NCBI RefSeq assembly: GCF_014202945.1 | Contig: NZ_JACHHW010000006.1 | Coordinates: 248,001 to 312,000, forward strand | Direction: 5' to 3' | Source: Zhongshania antarctica | GTDB lineage: Bacteria > Pseudomonadota > Gammaproteobacteria > Pseudomonadales > Spongiibacteraceae | Length of the DNA: 64,000 nt | Shown here: one piece after another, positions 1 to 7,988 of the stretch | Layout of the letters: each line of letters starts with the position of its first letter | How positions within the stretch are numbered: the first letter of the stretch is position 1 | Made by a program: the position numbers and the translations under genes | Notes under the pieces: generated by a model | Told to the model about the DNA's origin: nothing | Seen by the model: the letters and a program-made list of their open reading frames with translations, nothing else | Database searches by the model: none

Positions 1-2113
1 GTACCGGTTGCGCCGATTTCTGATAGGTTTCGGCAAGCAACTTATCTCCCTCCGCCGCCATAGCATGGCGTGGGAACGCGCGCTGAAAATCCTGCAGCAC
101 ACTGGCCGCTTTACCCCAGCCTTGGCTGGCATAAAGCTGCCCCGCCGCATCGAAACTGGCATTGGCCCGTAATTCCGCTGTTGGACTTAACTGCGCGGCG
201 CGCATAAATAAATTTGCCGCCAAAACACTGTCACCGGCATTTCTGGCCACTTCCCCACGACGATATACCGATACCGACAAACGGTCTGCCGCCATTTTTT
301 GCAGCGCCGACTCAGCCTCGAGCATCGGCAATAGCTTGCTGTAGTAAATCTCAGCTTGCGTATAATTGTCTTGGGCAAAAAAGGCGTCAGCAGTCACACT
401 TAGTGCCTTTTGCGTCAAACTCGACGCTGGCAATGGCGCACCTGCCAACAGTGGCACACACAACGCAAGGACTTCGTCATAGCGCTTTAGCGCGTACAAA
501 TCCTCGGCGCTAGCCAGCACTACGCGACTGCGTTCAGGGTGGTGGGGGAAAACGCTGGCGAGTTGCGCACTGGCGGCAATTACCGCTTGCTGGGCGGTAT
601 CGCGCTCTTGCGCTGGCGCAACCGCCAGCCATGCTCTATATGCTTGTACCGCCGCCAACGCCGCATCCCCAGCCTTGTCGTACGCGAGCAAATCGTAGGC
701 TACTAAGGTGTATTGCCGAGCGGCGGCATTAAGCTCGCCCGCGTCAAATAGCACATCAGCATAGCGCATGCTTGTTGTCGCAAATTCTGGGTCATTGGGG
801 AACATGACGAGCATTTCGCGATAGCCCGCCGCCACCGCGACAAAACGTGCTTGGCGTAAATTGGCTTCGCTATCCGGCGTCTGCTGCGCCTCGGCATGGC
901 GAAAGCGCACCACCTCAACCATATAATCCCGTATTAAATTTAACTTGGCTGGCGCTGTATCCGCTGCGGCTGCCGCGACTAAGTCATTCGCATAACGCTT
1001 GATATACGCCTCTTGCGCAGCAATCATTAAGGCGGTAAATCCACCTTGTTTATAGGCCGAAATCGCTTTTTCGCTGTAGCTAATGGCTAAGTCATGCTGG
1101 GGGTAAGCACTCGCAAAAGCGTCAAATACGCTCGCCGCATCGGTGTAACGTTGCTTACCTAGCAGGAGCTCGCCAAGACTGCTATATACCAAAGGGGAGA
1201 ATTGCTTGCCGGAGAGTGCCGCAAAATAGGCGTTAATATTATGCCCTTCCGGCTTTGCGGCCAGCGCCAAACACAGACCCCGCAAGCTGTCACTCAACAA
1301 TTCTGCTTTCGCAGCCGGGACCAGCGCCGTTAACTCCGCCACGCTGCGCACCTCCCGACGAGGCTTCAATTGCATCAGAATCGCCGTAAAGGCATCGACG
1401 GCCAAGTCGGGGCTACTCAGCAGATACTGGCTCCACGCGTATTTATACTGCGCCATCTGCCAGTAGGGCATGGCAGCATCTTGGGTGATTAATTTACCGT
1501 ACTGGGCAGCAGCCTCGGCATAGCGCTTGCGCAAATAAAGCATTTCGGCAGACCGAAACAAGGCGTCATTTGCACGAGAAGACTTGGGAAAGTCCTCTGC
1601 TAAGCCCCGCAAGGTATCAATAGCAAGCTCCGCGCGACCCGACAATTCGTAGGCTCGTGCCAACTGATATATCACATGATCTGTATTTGGGTAGTCGGGA
1701 AATTCAAGCAGAAGATCGCGATAGAGCCCGATGGCCAACGCGACCTCGTCCGCGTTAATATCAAGACCTTGCCCCGCGGCCTCAATACGCAAATCTGCGG
1801 AGCGACGTATTGCCTCAGCCCGCACACCGGGCGCCGAATCTAGCGTTAATATGGCTTGGTAGTGCTTTAAGGCGGCAGCCTCAACGCGCTGACTCTCGGC
1901 GTCAATATCTGCTATTTTCTTGGCAGGCAGTTTTTCCATGAACAAACGATCAGGACCCTGACCATTCCGCGCCAACATCCCACCGATGGTTTGCGACTCG
2001 CCACCTGGCTTTACACTCTGCTGACAAGCGCTAAGCAGAGTGCATACGAGTAATAGCGTCGCGACAACCGGCAGGCCTAGGTGTTTTGATTGATACGTTG
2101 TGACGACTGTCAT
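1..2113 (-). CDS. TPR-type outer-membrane lipoprotein, partial (C-terminus outside window)
   Basis: The reading frame is open from an ATG at 2113 to the window edge, about 704 codons, with no stop seen, so the C-terminus is missing. The N-terminus has a hydrophobic stretch ending in the lipobox TLLSAC at about residues 28-33, so lipidation at the Cys and an outer-membrane anchor are expected. The rest is helical and rich in repeated Ala/Tyr/Leu patterns of the kind RYAEAAAQYGKLI, typical of tetratricopeptide (TPR) repeats, which scaffold protein complexes. The ATG overlaps the TGA of the upstream gene (ATGA), so the two are translationally coupled. In related bacteria large TPR lipoproteins of this sort sit near ExbB/ExbD/TolA-like motor genes, but none is visible here. 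The specific function is unknown. Confidence 0.8.
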   Translation of the reverse strand, partial: MTVVTTYQSKHLGLPVVATLLLVCTLLSACQQSVKPGGESQTIGGMLARNGQGPDRLFMEKLPAKKIADIDAESQRVEAAALKHYQAILTLDSAPGVRAEAIRRSADLRIEAAGQGLDINADEVALAIGLYRDLLLEFPDYPNTDHVIYQLARAYELSGRAELAIDTLRGLAEDFPKSSRANDALFRSAEMLYLRKRYAEAAAQYGKLITQDAAMPYWQMAQYKYAWSQYLLSSPDLAVDAFTAILMQLKPRREVRSVAELTALVPAAKAELLSDSLRGLCLALAAKPEGHNINAYFAALSGKQFSPLVYSSLGELLLGKQRYTDAASVFDAFASAYPQHDLAISYSEKAISAYKQGGFTALMIAAQEAYIKRYANDLVAAAAADTAPAKLNLIRDYMVEVVRFRHAEAQQTPDSEANLRQARFVAVAAGYREMLVMFPNDPEFATTSMRYADVLFDAGELNAAARQYTLVAYDLLAYDKAGDAALAAVQAYRAWLAVAPAQERDTAQQAVIAASAQLASVFPHHPERSRVVLASAEDLYALKRYDEVLALCVPLLAGAPLPASSLTQKALSVTADAFFAQDNYTQAEIYYSKLLPMLEAESALQKMAADRLSVSVYRRGEVARNAGDSVLAANLFMRAAQLSPTAELRANASFDAAGQLYASQGWGKAASVLQDFQRAFPRHAMAAEGDKLLAETYQKSAQPV

Positions 2114-3981
2114 CGTCTCAGCTCCCCATCCCATACCACACCGCTTAACTTGCGCCGCGTATTCTCATGGTTCCTTGCCAAGGCAAAGCTGGCCTCGGCT
2201 AAATACATTTCCGTACGCCGGTGATGACGACCGATTTCAGCCAGTGCCTCGCGATCTAACGTCGCTGCCCGCGTTGCGATACTCGCCGTCAACCGTGGCA
2301 ACAACGCCGCTAGCTTCGCGTTAAATTCTCCGCCACCCACCGCAACTAGCGCACCAGCCTGATATGCGCCGAGTAAATTGCGAATACGTACTAATTGACG
2401 ATACTCGCTCAGTGCCTGGTGAAAATTAGGACTATCAAGCAATAAGTCGAGGTAAGCATCCTTATCCTCGTATAAGGCCGACAGCCAAATATCCCAGCCA
2501 CTGCCGCCACGCTGATCAGCTAGGTCAATCGCAGCGCGCAAGCCGCCACGTTGAATATCGGCGCTTGCTCCACGCAAGTGTTGTAATGCCGCTTGCAAAC
2601 GACTGCTTGCAGCGACGTAATAGCGCTCAGCGCGTTGTGCCTGACCCGCCCAATGTGACATTACGTAGGGCAAAATCAACAAACCTTCCTGTACTGCGGG
2701 ATCTAGTGGGTCGCGATTTACCAACTCCATCCACGGCACCATCGCCGCCTGCAGATCCTCTTCCTTACCGCCAGAAGCGATCGCCCACGCTCGTCGAAAT
2801 GGTGTATGTCGCCGTGCCCACGCTATTTCATCCTCTGATCCTGACCACAAATAAGGCGTGGCTGTCGCTATTGCCTGGCGGGAATGGTCATCGCTCGCGA
2901 CCAACGGCGCCGCCTGATTCTGACGTGGGCTCAGCAAAGCCCAACCAAGACCTACCAGCGCCTTATTAGCATAGGGACTCAAGCGCCGTACTTGACTGAA
3001 ATAATTTACCGATTGCTCGCTGTCGCCCTGCTTTAAAAAATGATAACCCAGCGCCAAATTGACTTTATCGCGAAGGAGTAACTCATCCGGCGCAAGCAAC
3101 TCCCCTTCGCTCAGTGCCGCGAGAAGGGCGACACCTTCGGCATATTTTCCCTGTTGAATGAGGCCGGCGCCGGTATTGAAATGACTAAACATACTACTGG
3201 GCTTGGATTCTTCACTTAGCCGATCAAACTCGACAAGGCCCTGTAAGCTCGTCGGAACTTCCGTTAACCCCAAGTCGCGCGCACTGCGACTTAAGGCGAG
3301 CTTTACTTGTTCAGAAAATTGCCCCGCGCTGACACCACGTTTAATCATCACCATTGCATCAGCGAGGGCGTCGAAAGAAAAATGCCGCTTGGCATTGAAG
3401 TAAATTGATCTGAAACGGGGATGACTATAGCCACTGCTCACGCTATTTTCGGGGCCATGATCATGTAATTGAATCGCGACTTTGTCTTGCCATTGCAACC
3501 AGCCGCCGCGAATCAGCTCTAATTCCCACTGGGTATTTTCCGCAACCGAAATCGCTTTTTCGAAGCGCGGGTATAAGCGCTCGGCGTGGGGGCCGGCGCC
3601 CACCTCTGTCACTGCAAATTTAACACTTATCGTATGATTTTCTTCGGGTAACGCCAATTTGCTTAAAAGATGTAAGCCGCCGTCGAGCAAGGTTTGGGTT
3701 TCTAATTCACTGTAGCTATAACGTGCCCTTTCGCGGCCGTCAACACTCACCCTTACCGACTGAATTGTAAAACGTTTATCACTATTGGCAATATAGAGCG
3801 CGATGGTGGGCGTGCGCGTGGGCAATTTCTCTTCGGCTAATTTTATATCACTGAATAAATTTAATGCCTCAGTTTTTAAACTGGCGCCGTCACTTGCATT
3901 CACCACTGCCGAAAGCAGGAGCAAAACACTGTAGAGCGCGCATTTAATAACACCAAGCAATGGAATTTTCACCAAGCACAT
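2110..3981 (-). CDS. exported TPR-like protein of unknown function
   Basis: This 623-residue protein begins with a signal peptide (hydrophobic core around residues 11-27, likely cleavage after VNA), so it is probably periplasmic. From about residue 250 to 400 it shows TPR-like helical repeats (GKYAEGVALLAAL, GYHFLKQGDSEQSVNYFSQV). The N-terminal third has no motif I recognise. It ends in an ATGA overlap with the TPR lipoprotein downstream, which strongly suggests the two products work together at the cell envelope. The start at 3981 has GGA about 10-13 bases upstream. I cannot name a family; roles in envelope assembly or as the partner of a TonB/Tol-like motor are speculation. Confidence 0.75.
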   Translation of the reverse strand: MCLVKIPLLGVIKCALYSVLLLLSAVVNASDGASLKTEALNLFSDIKLAEEKLPTRTPTIALYIANSDKRFTIQSVRVSVDGRERARYSYSELETQTLLDGGLHLLSKLALPEENHTISVKFAVTEVGAGPHAERLYPRFEKAISVAENTQWELELIRGGWLQWQDKVAIQLHDHGPENSVSSGYSHPRFRSIYFNAKRHFSFDALADAMVMIKRGVSAGQFSEQVKLALSRSARDLGLTEVPTSLQGLVEFDRLSEESKPSSMFSHFNTGAGLIQQGKYAEGVALLAALSEGELLAPDELLLRDKVNLALGYHFLKQGDSEQSVNYFSQVRRLSPYANKALVGLGWALLSPRQNQAAPLVASDDHSRQAIATATPYLWSGSEDEIAWARRHTPFRRAWAIASGGKEEDLQAAMVPWMELVNRDPLDPAVQEGLLILPYVMSHWAGQAQRAERYYVAASSRLQAALQHLRGASADIQRGGLRAAIDLADQRGGSGWDIWLSALYEDKDAYLDLLLDSPNFHQALSEYRQLVRIRNLLGAYQAGALVAVGGGEFNAKLAALLPRLTASIATRAATLDREALAEIGRHHRRTEMYLAEASFALARNHENTRRKLSGVVWDGELRR

Positions 3982-4331
3982 CGACGTATTTCCAGTCCTT
4001 TACCGAACAGTGCAGAACCTAAAGTACTGCACTCCCTTATTCACCAACGTGTTCACGTTAGTGATAGCAAAAGCCGCGCCAACGGTATGAAATTATTTGT
4101 GCACTGACGAATTAGCTAAGGCTTTCGGTGAAATAGGCGGTGGTTCTGCGCACAAGGGCACAAAAATCACGGGCAACGGGGATGTTTGCTGTACGACAAA
4201 AAACAGGAAAGGCCGTTTTTGTGATTTCAGTGCACCACTTTCAAACATAGAGAAAATGGCATTTCAGTGTGCATTGCACCACATATGACCAAAAATAAAG
4301 AACATGGAATTACGATGTGCCAACGCCGTCA
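3982..4331. other. intergenic region between the kinase gene and the TPR gene
   Basis: This 350-base gap should hold the 3' end signal of the minus-strand kinase gene and the promoter of the minus-strand TPR gene. It contains an inverted repeat, AACGTG-TT-CACGTT, near 4047-4060, and several GTGCAC/TGCAC-type elements (for example around 4268-4280). No clear terminator with a T-run was found. A 63-codon plus-strand frame at 4097-4288 has no recognisable start signal or family features. Confidence 0.4.
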
Positions 4332-6050
4332 CTAATGACCCAAACTCCAGATCAGGCAAATGAGTAATATCAAGGATATTCCCTGCCAAACCATCAAGGG
4401 ATTACGGCTTAGCAATGGCTGGAAATTATCCTTACTATACACTGGGTTAGGAAACTGAAGGTCGTGAACAAACTCAGAAATATCGTTATAGCGAAGTTCC
4501 GGACTAATGCTCAAAGCACGGCATAGGGCAGCGTCTAGCCAAAGCGGCACATGAGGGTTGTAATGACTTGCCGAAATATATTCAAGACGCGTAAACGCAG
4601 CTGTTGTCGTGCAATTTTCCAAACGACCTTGATAAGGCTTATGCGCCGTGAGCATTTCAAACACAATGGCGGCCAGCGAAAATTGATCGGCCTTGGTGCT
4701 AGGGCGTCGCCCCAACACATGTTCCGGCGCCGAGTACTGAGCCGTTCCAAGCACCCTGTCGCGAATGATTGGCACGGCAATTTCGGCTAAACCAGCAACA
4801 TAGCAAGAACCAAAGTCGATAATTTTTACCCGAGCATTATCTCCTATCAAAATATTATCGGGTTTAACATCCTGATGAATTGTGTCGCGGCGATGCATCG
4901 CCTGCAGGCCCTTAGCCGCAGGCAAAATAATATCCAACATTTGCTGCGTCGATGGCTGCGGATGATCAGTCATCCACTGGCCAAGGGTTTTCCCCGGCTC
5001 GAATGCCGACAAATAGTACAAGCACGTCGGCGTCTGTGGCGGATCGATGACCTCGATGACGTATTCACTCTGAATACGCCGCCCCACCCAGCTCTCTAAA
5101 ATAAAGCGTTCGATGTAGGCTGGGTCGTCATTAAAATTTGCCGATGGCGTTTTCATCGCGTAGTGCCGATCAGCCGTAGCATCGTATACTTTGTATAGTT
5201 GACTGCGAGGGCTGGCGTGAATCTCATCCTCAATAACCAAACCATCCACCACCATGCCCGCAGATAGCGGCGGGGGAAATGGCAAGGCGGTCAATTTTCG
5301 ATAGACATCGCCCGCATCTTCCAGCGGCAAGGCCTCAATCCGCAATAACTGACAGCTTAGATTATCGTCACTGCCCGCAGCTAGGGCATCGTCAATCATT
5401 CGCTGACAAGCCTGATCGAGATCATCGCCCGCATCACTAATAATGGCCTGCATACGGCTACTATTTAAAAAATCGTGAATACCATCGGTGCTCAATAGAA
5501 AAATATCCGCCAAGGCCACATCGGCCGCGCGGTAGTCCACATCTAAGTTAATATCCAAGCCCATGGCGCGGGTTAAATACGATTTCCCCCGACTTATGGG
5601 CATGGCGTGATCGCGCGTTAGCAGTTCAAGACAGCCATCGCGCAATCGATAAATTCGGCTGTCGCCAACATGGAATAAATGTGCAGTTTGCGACTTAAAA
5701 ACGGCAATACTCAAGGTCGACACATAGCCTTTTTCAGCCTGCAAATAATTTTGGCCCTGACCATACAGCCAGCGGTTTAAAGCATTTAGCACCTGTTGGG
5801 CGGAGCGCTTAACTGACCAAGAATCCGGCGTCGAAAAATAGTCGCTCAAAAAACCGGTAACACAGGTTTCTGCGGCTTCTTTGCCTGCCTCGGCTGCCGA
5901 CACACCATCGGCAATAACCGCAACCGCGCCCTTGGTCGTCAACTGCTCATCTTTGGGAACGCAAATCCCCAAGCTGTCTTCATTAACGGATTTTTGCCCA
6001 GCGCTGCTGCGCTGGGCAATGGCCAATTTCAAACCGCCATCAAAGTGCAT
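4332..6050 (-). CDS. bifunctional PP2C phosphatase / serine-threonine protein kinase, membrane anchored
   Basis: This 572-residue fusion carries a PP2C-type phosphatase domain at about residues 8-240, with metal-binding motifs NED (23-25), ADG (D48), GDS (D130), STDG and SDDN. A protein-kinase domain follows at about 268-535: lysine K300 in AMK, catalytic loop HQDVKPDN (D394, N399), DFG 412-414 and APE 441-443. The Gly-rich ATP loop is degenerate (ASPRSQLYKV instead of GxGxxG). Residues 551-570 form a single C-terminal membrane segment, so both domains should face the cytoplasm. It lies 51 bases downstream of the nitrate transporter on the same strand. A kinase in the same position is known beside nasA/nirBD in Pseudomonas (PA1782). 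A role in controlling nitrate uptake is inferred from position. A paralogue lies at 38545-40263. Confidence 0.9.
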   Translation of the reverse strand: MHFDGGLKLAIAQRSSAGQKSVNEDSLGICVPKDEQLTTKGAVAVIADGVSAAEAGKEAAETCVTGFLSDYFSTPDSWSVKRSAQQVLNALNRWLYGQGQNYLQAEKGYVSTLSIAVFKSQTAHLFHVGDSRIYRLRDGCLELLTRDHAMPISRGKSYLTRAMGLDINLDVDYRAADVALADIFLLSTDGIHDFLNSSRMQAIISDAGDDLDQACQRMIDDALAAGSDDNLSCQLLRIEALPLEDAGDVYRKLTALPFPPPLSAGMVVDGLVIEDEIHASPRSQLYKVYDATADRHYAMKTPSANFNDDPAYIERFILESWVGRRIQSEYVIEVIDPPQTPTCLYYLSAFEPGKTLGQWMTDHPQPSTQQMLDIILPAAKGLQAMHRRDTIHQDVKPDNILIGDNARVKIIDFGSCYVAGLAEIAVPIIRDRVLGTAQYSAPEHVLGRRPSTKADQFSLAAIVFEMLTAHKPYQGRLENCTTTAAFTRLEYISASHYNPHVPLWLDAALCRALSISPELRYNDISEFVHDLQFPNPVYSKDNFQPLLSRNPLMVWQGISLILLICLIWSLGH

Positions 6051-6101
6051 TAAAACGTCCCAAGGTGAATCACCGAGTAAGTTCTGAACAACCCTAGCAC
6101 T

Positions 6102-7574
6102 TTAGCTTACTTCGATCAGCGCGACACTGCCGTCGTCATTCACTTCGGCGGTATGACCTTGCGGCTCTTCCATGAATTGCACTGCGATAAAGATCACTCC
6201 AGCGCAGGCTGCAATGACGAGGAAAAAGTTCGACGCGCTAACAAAAGACAATACCGTCAAAAAGATGACCGCGCCAACGTTGCCATACGCGCCGGTCATA
6301 CCGGCAATCTGGCCGGTCATGCTGCGCTTAACTAAAGGAACGATCGCGAAAACAGCACCCTCACCAGCTTGAACAAAGAAGGAACAACACATGGTTGCAA
6401 GCACAGCAACCCAGATCGTCCAGCTCGAATCGATATTGCTCAATACCATGTAGCCAATAGCCAAACCACAAATCAAAATAGACAAGGATTTACGACGTCC
6501 GAATTTATCAGACAAATAGCCGCCGCCGGGGCGCGCCACCAAATTCATAAAGGCGAAACCCGAGGCCAACATACCCGCAGTTACCGCACTCAATTCAAAG
6601 GTTTCCATAAAGAATAATGGCAACATTGACACTACCGCCAACTCCGACCCAAAGGTCACAAAGTAAGCCACGTTTAAAATCGCGACCTGCTTAAACTTGT
6701 ACTGCTGCATTTCCGGAATAGGAATATTGTTCAGCACATCACTATTAACCCGCAATATTTGGCTGATTTGCACAACAAACAAAACCACTAACACCGCATA
6801 CAGCGCTACTGAAGCCGTGTCATTTAATAGGCCTAAATTCGCCGGCGACAATTTCCACGTTAAAGTGGCCAGCGCCAAATACATGGGCACACACATAATA
6901 ATGTAAAAAATCAAATCACGTTTATTGCTAACAACTAAGCCGCCGGACTTTTTAGGTTTAAAGTAGGTAGAGCCCTTGGGTGTGTTGCGTGCGCGCCAGT
7001 AAAAGAACACACCGTAAATAGAGGCTACCACCCCCGTTGAGGCGATGGCGTAACGCCAGCCGTCTGGGCCACCAAAATACAGCGCCAACGTAGGCAGCGC
7101 CATCGCGGCAGCGGCCGAACCAAAATTACCCCAGCCGCCGTACACACCTTCAGCTAACCCTACCTGACGGGCCGGAAACCATTCACCCACCAAACGAATG
7201 CCAATAACAAAACCTGCACCGATAAAGCCCATCAAAAATCGTAATAGGGCAATCGCTTCATAGCTATTGGCAAATGCAAAGGCCACGCAGACCATACCGC
7301 CGGTCACCAATAGCGCGCTGTACACAATGCGTGGACCAAAGCGATCCACTAGCATGCCAACCACCACCCGAGCCGGAATAGTTAAGGCCACGTTCAGTAT
7401 CATTAACGCCTTAACCTGTTGATTAGTCAGGTCAAAGGCTTCTTTAATTGACGACAGCATCGGCGCAAAGTTAAACCACACAACAAAGCTGAGGAAAAAC
7501 GCAAACCAACTGAGATGAAGTAATCGAATTTTTTCTTGCTTGAGATCAAGCACATTTAAGGTCGAGGAAGACAT
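6102..7574 (-). CDS. narK: NarK/NasA-type nitrate/nitrite transporter (MFS)
   Basis: This is a major facilitator with about 12 membrane segments. The N-terminal half carries [15 protein letters not shown] and the nitrate signature-like stretches [12 protein letters not shown] and, in the second half, GAYGNVGAV, which mark the NNP (nitrate/nitrite porter) family. It should import nitrate or exchange nitrate and nitrite for assimilation. I place the start at the ATG at 7574, because GGAG lies 6 bases upstream. The in-frame ATG at 7595 is possible, but the predicted sigma-54 transcript would begin around 7606, inside or next to the Shine-Dalgarno that ATG would need. It is divergent from nirB and followed by the PP2C-kinase gene. 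The name nasA is equally suitable. Confidence 0.92.
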   Translation of the reverse strand: MSSSTLNVLDLKQEKIRLLHLSWFAFFLSFVVWFNFAPMLSSIKEAFDLTNQQVKALMILNVALTIPARVVVGMLVDRFGPRIVYSALLVTGGMVCVAFAFANSYEAIALLRFLMGFIGAGFVIGIRLVGEWFPARQVGLAEGVYGGWGNFGSAAAAMALPTLALYFGGPDGWRYAIASTGVVASIYGVFFYWRARNTPKGSTYFKPKKSGGLVVSNKRDLIFYIIMCVPMYLALATLTWKLSPANLGLLNDTASVALYAVLVVLFVVQISQILRVNSDVLNNIPIPEMQQYKFKQVAILNVAYFVTFGSELAVVSMLPLFFMETFELSAVTAGMLASGFAFMNLVARPGGGYLSDKFGRRKSLSILICGLAIGYMVLSNIDSSWTIWVAVLATMCCSFFVQAGEGAVFAIVPLVKRSMTGQIAGMTGAYGNVGAVIFLTVLSFVSASNFFLVIAACAGVIFIAVQFMEEPQGHTAEVNDDGSVALIEVS

Positions 7575-7616
7575 TAACAGCTCCGTTATGGCCATTCAAA
7601 AGTATTACTCCTGAAG

Positions 7617-7632
7617 AGCAAGGCCTGTGCCA
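7617..7632 (-). promoter_or_regulatory. sigma-54 promoter of the narK-kinase operon
   Basis: Read on the minus strand this is TGGCAC-AGGCC-TTGCT. It matches the sigma-54 consensus TGGCAC-N5-TTGCW exactly, with 10 bases between the GG and GC pairs. The expected transcription start is near 7606, giving a leader of about 32 bases to the ATG at 7574. Sigma-54 promoters need an enhancer-binding activator; NtrC is the likely one here. Confidence 0.8.
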
Positions 7633-7719
7633 AACATGCACAGGCACCTGGAACGGAATCACTAAGGTACTGTTTACAAACGCTTATTTTTTATTTCCCG
7701 ATGACAATTAGCCTGCGCC

Positions 7720-7734
7720 GCACTATTTTGGAGC
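7720..7734. promoter_or_regulatory. NtrC-like enhancer dyad
   Basis: The sequence GCACTATTTTGGAGC differs at only two positions from the classical glnA NtrC site GCACTATATTGGTGC. It lies about 90-115 bases upstream of the narK sigma-54 promoter and about 165 bases upstream of the nirB one, so it could serve both divergent operons. Confidence 0.65.
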
Positions 7735-7765
7735 GCCTAACACTTACACTAAGACGCGCGATAAC

Positions 7766-7780
7766 GCACCAAAATAGACC
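7766..7780. promoter_or_regulatory. weak second NtrC-like site
   Basis: GCACCAAAATAGACC keeps a full left half-site (GCACCA) of the NtrC consensus and a poor right half. NtrC enhancers are usually paired, and this lies 46 bases (between 4 and 5 helical turns) from the better dyad. It is plausible but weak on its own. Confidence 0.4.
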
Positions 7781-7897
7781 CTGACGCCCCAGCAAACTCC
7801 TCGACCAGCCTAACTAGACCACCAAGATCGCCCTATAAAAGGGCGAAATCTCTGCATATCCTTTTAAAATCAATACCTTAATTAATGATCAAAACTG

Positions 7898-7913
7898 TGG
7901 CACAGCTTTTGCT
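7898..7913 (+). promoter_or_regulatory. sigma-54 promoter of nirBD
   Basis: TGGCAC-AGCTT-TTGCT is an exact match to the sigma-54 -24/-12 consensus with the required 10-base GG-to-GC spacing. Transcription should start near 7924, leaving a leader of about 65 bases before nirB. No attenuator hairpin is visible in that leader. Confidence 0.82.
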
Positions 7914-7988
7914 TTTCTTTATGCAATATCCATTAGCAGCACCGGCCGCCCACGCACGCCATCGCACACAGCATTAAAGGAAGTAACC

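Noticed and set aside
4097-4288. 63-codon plus-strand frame in the gap before the kinase gene
   Set aside because: No ribosome site, no family pattern, and it lies where the promoter and 3' signals of flanking minus-strand genes are expected.
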